Shown here one piece after another: positions 19,143-27,295 of a stretch of DNA of 51,978 nucleotides (within the stretch, counting starts at the first letter, position 1; the number at the start of each line of letters is the position of its first letter). Below the pieces are notes generated by a model. That model saw only the letters and a list, made by a program, of their open reading frames with translations, was not told where the DNA came from and made no database searches. The DNA lies in contig JAGUXX010000101.1 of NCBI GenBank assembly GCA_020061585.1, positions 1 to 51,978 of the forward strand, given 5' to 3'. Both the position numbers and the translations under genes were made by a program. This DNA is from Betaproteobacteria bacterium (lineage in GTDB: Bacteria > Pseudomonadota > Gammaproteobacteria > Burkholderiales > Thiobacillaceae).

Positions 19143-19171
19143 CTGGATTCCGGCCTGCGCCGGAATGACGA
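19143..19171. repeat. Palindromic intergenic element (copy 2)
   Basis: ATTCCGGC (19147-19154), loop CTGC and GCCGGAAT (19159-19166) form an 8-bp perfect stem, flanked by CTGG and GACGA as in the 13.8-kb copy. It fills the space between the convergent cbbY-type gene and folD and may serve as a terminator-like barrier for both. Confidence 0.8.
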
Positions 19172-19173
19172 GG

Positions 19174-20022
19174 TTAATGCTGTAGCGCCGCTTCCAGGGT
19201 GTTCTGCAACAGCGTGGCGACGGTCATCGGGCCGACGCCGCCGGGCACCGGGGTAATCCAGCCGGCCTTGTCCAACGCCGCCTTGAATTCCACGTCGCCG
19301 GTCAAGCGACCGTCGTCGAGACGGTTGATGCCGATATCGATGACGATCGCGCCCGGCTTGATCCAGGCGCCTTGCACCATTTCCGGACGCCCCACCGCCG
19401 CGACCACGATATCCGCCTGACCGACATGGCCGGCCAGATCGACCGTGGCGGAGTGGCAGATGGTCACCGTGCAACCCGCCAGCAGCAGTTCCAGCGCCAT
19501 CGGCCGGCCGACATGATTCGATGCGCCGACCACCACCGCATGCTTGCCGCGCAACGGCTCGCCGGTGCTGGCCAGCAAGCGCATGACCCCATACGGCGTG
19601 CAGGAGCGCAGCAAGGGCTTGCGCACCACCAGACGGCCGACGTTGTACGGGTGGAAGCCATCCACATCCTTGCCCGGCAAAATGCGCTCGACCACCTTTT
19701 CGGCATCGATATGCGCCGGCAGTGGCGCTTGCACCAGAATCCCGTCCACTGTCGGGTCCAGGTTCAACTGATCGATCAAGGCCAGCAGATCGGCCTCGGA
19801 GGTTGACGCCGGCAGGTCATGCGAAACCGAGACCACGCCGGATTTTTCGCAGGCCAGACGCTTGTTGCGCACATAGATGCTCGACGCAGGATCGTCGCCC
19901 AGCAGAATCACCGCCAGACCCGGCGCCCGCAGTCCGGATGCCAGTCGTGCATCGACCTGATTCTTGATCTCCAGGAGCAAACTGTCGGCAAGCGACTTGC
20001 CATCGATTAAGCGGGCGGTCAT
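19174..20022 (-). CDS. folD: Bifunctional methylenetetrahydrofolate dehydrogenase/cyclohydrolase FolD
   Basis: A 282-residue enzyme converting 5,10-methylene-THF to 10-formyl-THF via NADP-dependent oxidation and hydrolysis. Active-site Y50 and K54 lie in [14 protein letters not shown] at the usual positions. [21 protein letters not shown], the dinucleotide loop [11 protein letters not shown] and the C-terminal [15 protein letters not shown] are all present. I chose ATG 20022 (MTARLIDGK); an upstream in-frame ATG at 20049 would add nine atypical residues. Transcribed away from the tRNA genes. Confidence 0.96.
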   Translation of the reverse strand: MTARLIDGKSLADSLLLEIKNQVDARLASGLRAPGLAVILLGDDPASSIYVRNKRLACEKSGVVSVSHDLPASTSEADLLALIDQLNLDPTVDGILVQAPLPAHIDAEKVVERILPGKDVDGFHPYNVGRLVVRKPLLRSCTPYGVMRLLASTGEPLRGKHAVVVGASNHVGRPMALELLLAGCTVTICHSATVDLAGHVGQADIVVAAVGRPEMVQGAWIKPGAIVIDIGINRLDDGRLTGDVEFKAALDKAGWITPVPGGVGPMTVATLLQNTLEAALQH

Positions 20023-20132
20023 GGCGGAAAGGCGCGATACATGGCGCACAAGAAATAAAACGTTGAATTCTAGCGAATGCAGCCGCGCCAGCGTTGCTTT
20101 TTCCCCGATGCACGGTTATATTTCTGCGCCTT

Positions 20133-20209
<77 letters not shown>

Positions 20210-20252
20210 AATAGTTCCCGGCTATAGATTCTCCGAATGCCCGCGGGAAAAA

Positions 20253-20329
20253 CTGCCCGTAGCTCAATTGGATAGAGCACCAGCCTTCTAAGCTGGGGGT
20301 TACAGGTTCGATCCCTGTCGGGCAGGCCA
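20253..20329 (+). tRNA. tRNA-Arg (anticodon TCT)
   Basis: 77 bases with encoded CCA. The acceptor CTGCCCG pairs with CGGGCAG, the anticodon arm is CCAGC-CTTCTAA-GCTGG (anticodon TCT), and the T stem is ACAGG/CCTGT. Confidence 0.97.
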
Positions 20330-20336
20330 GTTCAAT

Positions 20337-20413
20337 GGCGGTGGTAGCTCAGTTGGTAGAGCACCGGATTGTGATTCCGGTGGTCGTGGGTTCGATCCCC
20401 ATCCATCGCCCCA
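20337..20413 (+). tRNA. tRNA-His (anticodon GTG)
   Basis: The acceptor GCGGTGG (20338-20344) pairs with CCATCGC (20403-20409) including one G-U. The extra 5' G at 20337 faces the discriminator C at 20410, the hallmark of tRNA-His. Anticodon arm CCGGA-TTGTGAT-TCCGG; CCA is encoded. Confidence 0.97.
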
Positions 20414-20825
20414 GATAATCACACGTTGCGGCCGTTTTTCGGTAGTTGTCGGAATGCATGCAACGCCGCGCGAAATGTAAACGCCGCGGATCGCCTTTCT
20501 AAGGCGTCATGTGTGGATACTCGCCCACCTCAAGGGTCATGGCCGAAAATGCTGCCTGATAGGCGGGCGTATCCGGACTAAGCCGATTGTGTCCCCGATA
20601 CCCAAGGAAATCGCTGATTTCGGATATCGAGGGCGAATTTGCGGCTGTGGCAAAGCGATTTGCCATCGTACAATGCAGGCTGTCGCGGAGGCCTTGGTTG
20701 TTGATGGCGCATGCTCCGTGAATTTTGTCGTTCATCAGAGCGGAGTCGCGCGACAGAGCCTTAGATTGCCGCGATCAGGGTTCGGGAGCAACAACCATGC
20801 AATTCGAACAAAAGGACATGTTTTA
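20414..20825 (+). other. 412-base gene-poor stretch between tRNA-His and the capsule genes
   Basis: I see no convincing gene here; short open frames on both strands lack a recognisable product and a good start. There is an imperfect nested hairpin at about 20592-20634: outer CCC-GATA / TATC-GA-GGG and inner GAAATC (20607-20612) / GATTTC (20616-20621). A TACAAT (20669-20674) could be a -10, without a good -35. This is the expected leader/promoter region of the export operon and the junction of any tRNA-linked island. Confidence 0.5.
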
Positions 20826-20827
20826 GT

Positions 20828-21649
20828 GTGGGAATCAACGCTCATTCAGGATCAGGTGATTCATTGCATCAATCCCGCAATGCGCTTTCAATAACGCTTT
20901 CAGTCTGGAAAGCACTGTTTCTGCGTGAATCGTTAAGCCGTCTGTTTGCCAGTCGCGGGGCATGGTTCTGGCTGTTGGTTGAACCCGTATTTCATGTTTC
21001 CTACATGGCTTTCATCTTCACCGTCATACGCGTTCGCAGTATTGGCGGTATTGACACCACACTTTGGCTTATTGTCGGAATGCTGGCGTTTTTTGTCTTT
21101 CGTCGCACCGGCACCCAATCCATGAATGCCATCGATGCCAACCGAGCGCTGTTTGCATATCGGCAGGTCAAGCCTATCGATACGCTGCTGGTTAGGGCTG
21201 GGTTGGAAGGTATTTTGCTGTTCTTTATCAGTCTTCTTCTGCTGACCGGTTTGGCGCTGTTCGGTCATGCTGTGCTGCCTGTGGACCCGCTTGCCGTAAT
21301 GGTTGCTTTTCTTGCGCTCTGGTTGGCTGGCCTGGGTTATGGTCTGGTCACCTCGGTCGTTGTTGAATTGGCGCCAGAGGTGGGCAAGCTGATTCGGTTG
21401 ATGATGATGCCGCTGATGATCCTCTCGGGCACCATGTTTCCCATCACAGCCGTACCACAACCCTATCGCGACTGGTTAATGCTCAACCCGTTGGCTCATG
21501 GCCTGGAGATGGCGCGGGTCGGGTTCGCGCCGCATTATCACGCGGTGCCGGAAATGAGCATTGGATATATATTTGCATTTGCGTTGCTAAGCATTTTTCT
21601 TGGATTGGCGTTGCAACGTCGTTTTGCATTGAAGTTGATTACCCAATGA
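20828..21649 (+). CDS. kpsM: Capsule polysaccharide ABC transporter permease (KpsM-type)
   Basis: A 273-residue ABC-2 type inner-membrane permease with about six hydrophobic helices after a 30-residue cytoplasmic start. RESLSRLFASRGAWFWLLVEPVFHV, then ANRALFAYRQVKPIDTLLVRA and ILSGTMFPITAVPQPYRDWLMLNPLAHG are typical of KpsM/BexB/CtrC. It exports finished, lipid-linked polysaccharide with the ATPase encoded next. The likely start is GTG 20828, preceded by AAAGGA at some distance. It overlaps kpsT by four bases (ATGA). Confidence 0.92.
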   Translation: MGINAHSGSGDSLHQSRNALSITLSVWKALFLRESLSRLFASRGAWFWLLVEPVFHVSYMAFIFTVIRVRSIGGIDTTLWLIVGMLAFFVFRRTGTQSMNAIDANRALFAYRQVKPIDTLLVRAGLEGILLFFISLLLLTGLALFGHAVLPVDPLAVMVAFLALWLAGLGYGLVTSVVVELAPEVGKLIRLMMMPLMILSGTMFPITAVPQPYRDWLMLNPLAHGLEMARVGFAPHYHAVPEMSIGYIFAFALLSIFLGLALQRRFALKLITQ

Positions 21650-22311
21650 TCATTGTCGAAGACATCCATAAACGCTATCAGACTGACCAAGGTCCGGGTA
21701 AATGGGTGCTGCAAGGCGTCAGTTTCACCATTCCGGCCAAGCTCAACGTCGGTTTGGTGGGGGCCAACGGCGCGGGCAAATCGACCCTGCTGCGCATCAT
21801 CGGCGGCGTCGACCAGCCCAACAAGGGAAGAGTTGATCGGCAGTGTCGAGTATCCTGGCCGATGGGGTTCGGGGGTGGTTTGCAAGGCTCGTTGACCGGT
21901 CGCCAGAATGCCAAGTTCGTTTGCCGGATTCATGGCTATGAGGACGAAATTCCGGATCGAATCGCCTATATCCAGGATTTTGCGGAAATCGGCGAGGCGT
22001 TCGATCAACCGGTCAAGACCTATTCCTCAGGCATGAAGTCCCGGCTGCTGTTCGGCCTGTCGCTTGCATTCGACTTCGATGTCTACATTTCCGATGAGGT
22101 GACCGCCGCGGGCGATGTGAATTTCAGAAAAAAGGCGGCGGCGGCGTTCAAGAATCTTGCCGACCACGCCAGCCTGATCATGGTTTCCCATGGTGAAGGC
22201 ACGCTCAAACAGTTCTGTTCGGCCGGCATCTGGATTCATGCCGGCAAAGCCTACTGGTTCGACAAGATCGACGACGCTCTGAACGCGTACAAGGAACACC
22301 CATCCACATGA
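21646..22311 (+). CDS. kpsT: Capsule polysaccharide ABC transporter ATPase (KpsT-type)
   Basis: A 221-residue ATPase with Walker A GANGAGKST (39-47), signature YSSGMKSRL (from about 126) and Walker B DVYISDE (145-151), in the short form typical of KpsT/BexA/CtrD. It powers export of the polysaccharide across the inner membrane with KpsM. It overlaps both neighbours by ATGA junctions, so kpsM-kpsT-kpsE are translated as a coupled set. Confidence 0.95.
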   Translation: MIIVEDIHKRYQTDQGPGKWVLQGVSFTIPAKLNVGLVGANGAGKSTLLRIIGGVDQPNKGRVDRQCRVSWPMGFGGGLQGSLTGRQNAKFVCRIHGYEDEIPDRIAYIQDFAEIGEAFDQPVKTYSSGMKSRLLFGLSLAFDFDVYISDEVTAAGDVNFRKKAAAAFKNLADHASLIMVSHGEGTLKQFCSAGIWIHAGKAYWFDKIDDALNAYKEHPST

Positions 22312-23432
22312 ACGACAATCTCGAACAGACCCGCATGGCGCGTCTGAAAGCGCATGCCTCTTCGATCTTCGGAGTGGCGGTCATCGCATCGCTGCTTGCC
22401 GCCTGTTACTGGATCGTGATCGCCTCCGACCGTTATGTCTCGGAAGCCCATATCATCATCCAGCGCACGGATCTGGCGGCCGGCGCAAGCGTGGATTTCA
22501 CCAGTTTGCTCAGCGGAGCGAGCAATGGCGGTCGCGCCGATCAACTCTTGCTGCGCGATCATCTGCTCTCCGTCGATATGTTGAAAAAGCTGGACGCCCA
22601 ATTGAATCTGCGCGACCACTTCAGTGATGGGCAGCGTGACCCGCTGTCGCGCATGTGGAATCGCGATGCCTCGATCGAATGGTTCCACCAACATTTCCTG
22701 TCGCGGGTCAACATCGAATTCGACGAGTATGCCGGCGTTTTGATGGTCAAGGCGCAGGGCTACGATCCGCAAACCGCGCTGAACATCACCACCCTGCTGG
22801 TCAAGGAAGGCGAGCGATTCATGAACAATATGGCGCGTGATCTGGCGCAAGATCAGGTCACCTTTCTGGAAACACAGGTCTCGCAAATGTATGACCGGGC
22901 GATGCAGGCCAGGCAGGCGGTATTGAGCTATCAGAACAAGAAGGGGCTGGTGTCGCCCCAGGCTACAGCGGAAAACATTGCCGGCATCATTGCCACACTT
23001 CAGGCCAGCAAGGCTGAACTGGAAACCCAGCGCAGCGCACTGCAAGCATATCTGGTGGCGGACCATCCCAATATCGTTCAGCTCAACCAGCAAGCCGCCG
23101 CCATCGACAAGCAGATCGCGCTGGAACAAGCGAAATTGGTTTCGCCCAACGGAAAAACTCTGAATCGCACGGTAGAAGAATTCCAGCGCCTGGAAATGCA
23201 AGCCGGATTTGCGCAGGATGTCTACAAGACCGCCTTGATCGCATTGGAAAAAGGGCGGGTTGAAGCGCTCCGCACGCTGAAGAAGGTTTCGGTGCTACAG
23301 GCGCCATCGTTGCCGGAATATCCCCTGGAACCCCGGCGTTATTACAATTCACTGGTGTTTGCGCTGGTCGCCTTGCTGTTGGCCGGTGTGGCGAATCTGC
23401 TCGCGGCCATCGTGCGCGACCACAAGGATTGA
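22308..23432 (+). CDS. kpsE: Capsule export inner-membrane/periplasmic adaptor (KpsE/BexC/CtrB-type)
   Basis: A 374-residue polysaccharide co-polymerase-like protein. One N-terminal helix (about 19-43, GVAVIASLLAACYWIVIAS) and one C-terminal helix (about 345-370) enclose a large periplasmic part with long amphipathic helices (FLETQVSQMYDRAMQARQAV, AELETQRSALQAYLV). APSLPEYPLEPRR before the last helix is the conserved Pro-rich motif. It links the KpsMT transporter to the outer-membrane channel encoded next, 4 bases downstream. Confidence 0.92.
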   Translation: MNDNLEQTRMARLKAHASSIFGVAVIASLLAACYWIVIASDRYVSEAHIIIQRTDLAAGASVDFTSLLSGASNGGRADQLLLRDHLLSVDMLKKLDAQLNLRDHFSDGQRDPLSRMWNRDASIEWFHQHFLSRVNIEFDEYAGVLMVKAQGYDPQTALNITTLLVKEGERFMNNMARDLAQDQVTFLETQVSQMYDRAMQARQAVLSYQNKKGLVSPQATAENIAGIIATLQASKAELETQRSALQAYLVADHPNIVQLNQQAAAIDKQIALEQAKLVSPNGKTLNRTVEEFQRLEMQAGFAQDVYKTALIALEKGRVEALRTLKKVSVLQAPSLPEYPLEPRRYYNSLVFALVALLLAGVANLLAAIVRDHKD

Positions 23433-23436
23433 TCTC

Positions 23437-25185
23437 ATGTACAGGCAATACATCATCTCGGTTATCTTCGGCGCTTTCGCCTTGCCGGTTGCCGTCGCGG
23501 CGCAGTCCGTCGAAGTTGATCCGTTCGGCGTCAATCAAGCGCTCAACCTGCGCGCCGATCAAGGTAGTGAGGCGCTGGCAAGGCCGACGGGGGCAAAAAT
23601 CAATAGCACCGCTGCCACACCTGATATTCCCGCGCAGTCACCCCAGTTCAACGATTACACGGCAAATCTGAGTAGTGACGTGTTTGGCGCCAATCTGTTT
23701 ACCGGGGCATTCGCCAGACAGGGTGCAACGCAGTTCAATCCGAACTATGCCGTCGCGGTGGGTGATGTCATCCAGGTTCGCCTGTGGGGGGCATTCTCAT
23801 TCGATGCGTTGTTGACGGTCGATCCCAAGGGCAACATCTTTCTGCCGAATGCCGGGCCGGTGCATGTGCAGGGTGTCCGTAATCAGGATTTGCAGCGGCA
23901 GGTGGAAGCCTCGATCGCCAAGGTATTTCGCTCCAACGTATCGAGTTACGCCAGCCTTGCCGCCGCGCAACCGGTGCGAATTTTCGTCAGCGGCTTTGTC
24001 AACCGGCCTGGGCTTTACAGCGGTACCAGCATGGACAGCCTGCTGCATTATCTCGACCAGGCCGGCGGTATCGACCCTGAGCGAGGCTCGTTCCTGACCG
24101 TACAAGTCAAGCGCGGTCAACAGGTTCGCGCCGTCGCCAATCTCTACGATTTCTTGCTCAACGGCACGCTGCCGTTGACGCAACTGGCTGATGGCGATGT
24201 GATTTTCGTCGCACCGCGACAGAATTCCGTGAAAGTTGCCGGGTTGGCGGAAAACGCCAAGCGTTTCGAGTTTTCCGACGCTACGCGCAGCGTTGCCGAT
24301 TTGATGAAAGTCGCCAAACCCAAAGCGGCGGCGACGCATGTGCGCGTGGTGCGCAATACCGGCACCAACAAAAACACGGAGTACTACCCGCTGGTCGACG
24401 CCGCCAGCGTGTCGCTGCAGAACGGCGACGAACTCGAATTCACCGCAGACAAGAAACCCGGCACCATCACGGTACGCGTGGAAGGCGAGCACCAGAGCGC
24501 GCAGGAATATGTCCTGCCGCATGGCGCCCGTCTGGATGCGTTGATGCGGCAGATCGAATACTCCGATCGCTCCGATCAAGACAGCCTGCAACTATTCCGG
24601 CGCAGCGTGAAGGAACGCCAAAAACGCATGCTCGACATCTCGCTCAAGAGCCTCGAGGCAACCGCTCTCACCGCTCGTTCAGGCACCAGCGATGAAGCGC
24701 GCTTGCGAAAAGAGGAAGCTGAACTCATCCTGCAATGGGTAGAGCGCGCCGGGAAAATCGAACCTAGCGGACAGGTCGTCATTGCCGGAGCGGAAGAGCG
24801 CAATGGACTGCTGCTGGAAAACGGCGATGTTCTGCGCGTTCCGACCAAGGATGGTCTGGTGCTGGTCAGCGGTGAAGTGCTGTTCCCCAACGCCATCGCC
24901 TATGACAAGTCCTTGGTTCTGGACGATTATGTCCGCCGCGCCGGCGGCTACACGCAGAACGCCGACGCGGCGCGCGTAGTTGTGGCGCATCGGGATGGAA
25001 GTTTCAGTGAATCGCGCGAGAAACAAGGCTTCTTCAGCAGCGGCCACGAGGCCGTCGATGTTCGCGCCGGCGATGAAATCCTCGTTTTGCCGAAAATCGA
25101 CGTAAAGTCGCGGCAGATCGCCAAGGATCTGACGCAAATTCTTTACCAGATCGCGATCAGCGCAAAAGTTGTTTTGGGGTTGTGA
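23437..25185 (+). CDS. kpsD: Outer-membrane polysaccharide export protein (KpsD/OPX-type) with SLBB domains
   Basis: A 582-residue protein with an N-terminal signal peptide (MYRQYIISVIFGAFALPVAVAAQS). The polysaccharide export domain begins near NYAVAVGDVIQVRLWGAF (about 105), followed by SLBB-type segments: VRIFVSGFVNRPGLYSG with a LLHYLDQAGGI motif, and later GLVLVSGEVLFPNAIAYDKS with YVRRAGGYTQNADAARVVV. It forms the translocation channel with KpsE. The frame is open upstream into kpsE, but ATG 23437 with its signal sequence is the natural start. Length is close to KpsD of group 2 capsules. Confidence 0.9.
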   Translation: MYRQYIISVIFGAFALPVAVAAQSVEVDPFGVNQALNLRADQGSEALARPTGAKINSTAATPDIPAQSPQFNDYTANLSSDVFGANLFTGAFARQGATQFNPNYAVAVGDVIQVRLWGAFSFDALLTVDPKGNIFLPNAGPVHVQGVRNQDLQRQVEASIAKVFRSNVSSYASLAAAQPVRIFVSGFVNRPGLYSGTSMDSLLHYLDQAGGIDPERGSFLTVQVKRGQQVRAVANLYDFLLNGTLPLTQLADGDVIFVAPRQNSVKVAGLAENAKRFEFSDATRSVADLMKVAKPKAAATHVRVVRNTGTNKNTEYYPLVDAASVSLQNGDELEFTADKKPGTITVRVEGEHQSAQEYVLPHGARLDALMRQIEYSDRSDQDSLQLFRRSVKERQKRMLDISLKSLEATALTARSGTSDEARLRKEEAELILQWVERAGKIEPSGQVVIAGAEERNGLLLENGDVLRVPTKDGLVLVSGEVLFPNAIAYDKSLVLDDYVRRAGGYTQNADAARVVVAHRDGSFSESREKQGFFSSGHEAVDVRAGDEILVLPKIDVKSRQIAKDLTQILYQIAISAKVVLGL

Positions 25186-25258
25186 AGTCGGATGACCCAG
25201 ACGCTGATTCAATACCGCTTGATCGACATCGCCAAAATGGCCCCCCGAGCTTCCTGCC

Positions 25259-27295
25259 ATGCATAAAATCATCATTGTTGGACACCCGCTTTCCGGTTAT
25301 CGGGACGTCGAACGCCTGCTGAATGAATGCGGCATGAGTCAGGCGCGGCCATCGCGACGCGACAATTTTCTGCCCACCGATATCAGCCAGGTGTTGTGCA
25401 AGGCGCATAGTTGCGCGCCCTTGAACAACTTGTCATCCGACGAACAACTCCAGCAAATCGGATCAGCGCCGGTTTGGCATGGTATGGCGCTGGATCTGAT
25501 GCTCGGCAACCTGGAGCAAAGTTTCTGGGGCTGGTCCGACCCGAACGCGATCTATCTGCTGGATTACTGGAAGCAACTCGATCCTTCGATCAAGTTCGTT
25601 TTTGTCTACAACGATCCGCTCAGTGTTTTGACGCGTTTGGATGAAGGCGAAGACACCGCTGACTCCGCCCTGCCGGAACATCGGTTAAATAACTGGCATG
25701 CGTTCAACGCGGCCATGCTGTACTTTTTCAACCGCAATCCGGAACGCAGCCTGCTGGTGCATGCCGATCAGGTCGGGCTTTCGGTCGGCACCTATCTTCA
25801 GCAGTTGCGCACGCGTCTCGACGCGCCACTTGCCGATCCGCCCGAGCAACGGTTCGCGCTAGATGTGGCGCGGCGGTCGCGGCGCGAAACCGATAAGGAC
25901 GAACTGATCGAATCGCACGTCGCGCTAGACACGCGCGATGGGGGCGGTGATGTCGTGGGGCGTTCCGGCAATCTCTTGCTGTCCAGTGTCGCCGGCAATG
26001 CTGTCGAAAGCTTTATCGCGGATCTGCTCATCGAACAACATCCGGAAGCCCGGCAGCTATACGAAGAATTGCAGTCGGTGTCCAATCTTCCGCTGCTTGC
26101 CCGTCACGGCGCGCGGCATTCGGTGCAGGACGCATGGTGCGCGCTGAACGAAATCAGGCAGCGTATCGCAGCTCAGTTCAGCGAAAACCGACGCAATCTA
26201 CAGGGCCTGGACGAGCTCGCCGAAGCTCTGGCCCGCAATGAGAGTCTGAACCAGGAACAAGCGACCCGTATTCTCGATCTCAGCCGCGAGCTTGCACAAA
26301 ACCTTCTGGATCATGAAGTTAACGTGGCTCAGCTGCAATCGCAAATGCAAGTCTTGCACGAGACTCAAGCGGACAGCCGGAGCGAAAACGAACTATTGCT
26401 GGCCCAGCTTTTCCAGATTCAGGAAGAACTCGAGCGCCACTATCACGAGAATCAGCAGTATCTCCAAGCCTTGGCCGGCAAAGACGCGTTGCTCAACCAG
26501 CGAGATATCGAGATCGCCGAACAGGCGCAGCAGTTGAATACAAGAAAAAACGAGCTAGCAAAACTCGAACAAGCGAACCAGCATGCCCAAACCGTCCGGA
26601 TAACATTGCAACGCGAGGTGGAAGACAAGAACAACACCTTGGCGGAATACAGTGAGCGGCTAGACACCCTGACAAAGCAATACGAGAAAACGAAATCCGA
26701 GGCGGAAGCGATCGCCGGCCAGGCCGAGGAAGTTGAACAAGAGAACGAGCTGCTGCTGCTGCAGTTGAAGCAGATTCAGGAAGAGCTGGAGCGTTATTAC
26801 CTGGAGAATCAGCAAAATATTCAGGCATTAGCCGCAAAAGAGGTCTTGCTCACCCAGCGGAATGAACAGATCGACCTGAGGGCGAAGAACATTGCCACAC
26901 TGAAAAAGGAAATTCAGCGGCTCAAGACTACGATGATTCCCAAGCCGCCGCCGCGTTACGGCGCGGCGGCGCGCGTCAAGCGTCAGATCGGCTACCGCTT
27001 GGGCGCCACGATGGTCGAAAAATCCAAAACCTTCGGCGGTTGGGTCGGCATGCCATGGGCGCTCGCCCGGACAGCACTCGAATACCGCAAGGAGAAACTC
27101 GCGCGTGGAAACGAGAATCTCCCCCCCATATCGCAATATCGCGACGCTGATGAGGCGGAACGTGTCAAAAGCCATCTCAATTACCGGCTGGGCGTTACTT
27201 TCATCGCGCATATCAAATCTCCGATCGGATGGGTGAAACTGCCGTTTGCCATCCGGCGTGAGGTCAAAGCGTACCTGCAAGAAAGGCGGCGATAA
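25259..27295 (+). CDS. Sulfotransferase-like/coiled-coil protein, module gene A, copy 1
   Basis: A 678-residue protein of unknown function. Residues 1-200 look like a divergent sulfotransferase: GHPLSGYRDVERLL (8-21) in the place of the PAPS 5'-phosphosulfate loop, FVFVYNDPLSVL (about 116-127) in the place of the 3'-phosphate site, and NWHAFNAAMLYFF...RSLLVHADQV. Residues about 290-560 are coiled coil with a twice-repeated stretch ENELLL-QL-QIQEELER-Y-ENQQ. The C-terminus holds two tandem copies of a motif, RVK-x3-x-YRLG...GWV-x-(M/L)P-x-A (starting near 570 and 632). It has a full-length paralogue at 40081-41604. The stop overlaps the next start by one base (TAATG). Enzyme activity is inferred, since the loop lacks the usual SGTT. 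Confidence 0.6.
   Translation: MHKIIIVGHPLSGYRDVERLLNECGMSQARPSRRDNFLPTDISQVLCKAHSCAPLNNLSSDEQLQQIGSAPVWHGMALDLMLGNLEQSFWGWSDPNAIYLLDYWKQLDPSIKFVFVYNDPLSVLTRLDEGEDTADSALPEHRLNNWHAFNAAMLYFFNRNPERSLLVHADQVGLSVGTYLQQLRTRLDAPLADPPEQRFALDVARRSRRETDKDELIESHVALDTRDGGGDVVGRSGNLLLSSVAGNAVESFIADLLIEQHPEARQLYEELQSVSNLPLLARHGARHSVQDAWCALNEIRQRIAAQFSENRRNLQGLDELAEALARNESLNQEQATRILDLSRELAQNLLDHEVNVAQLQSQMQVLHETQADSRSENELLLAQLFQIQEELERHYHENQQYLQALAGKDALLNQRDIEIAEQAQQLNTRKNELAKLEQANQHAQTVRITLQREVEDKNNTLAEYSERLDTLTKQYEKTKSEAEAIAGQAEEVEQENELLLLQLKQIQEELERYYLENQQNIQALAAKEVLLTQRNEQIDLRAKNIATLKKEIQRLKTTMIPKPPPRYGAAARVKRQIGYRLGATMVEKSKTFGGWVGMPWALARTALEYRKEKLARGNENLPPISQYRDADEAERVKSHLNYRLGVTFIAHIKSPIGWVKLPFAIRREVKAYLQERRR

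Noticed and set aside
20499-20894. Open frames on both strands between tRNA-His and kpsM (78 and 127 codons)
   Set aside because: They overlap each other, have no recognisable motif or good start, and the plus-strand one runs into kpsM. Treated as leader DNA.
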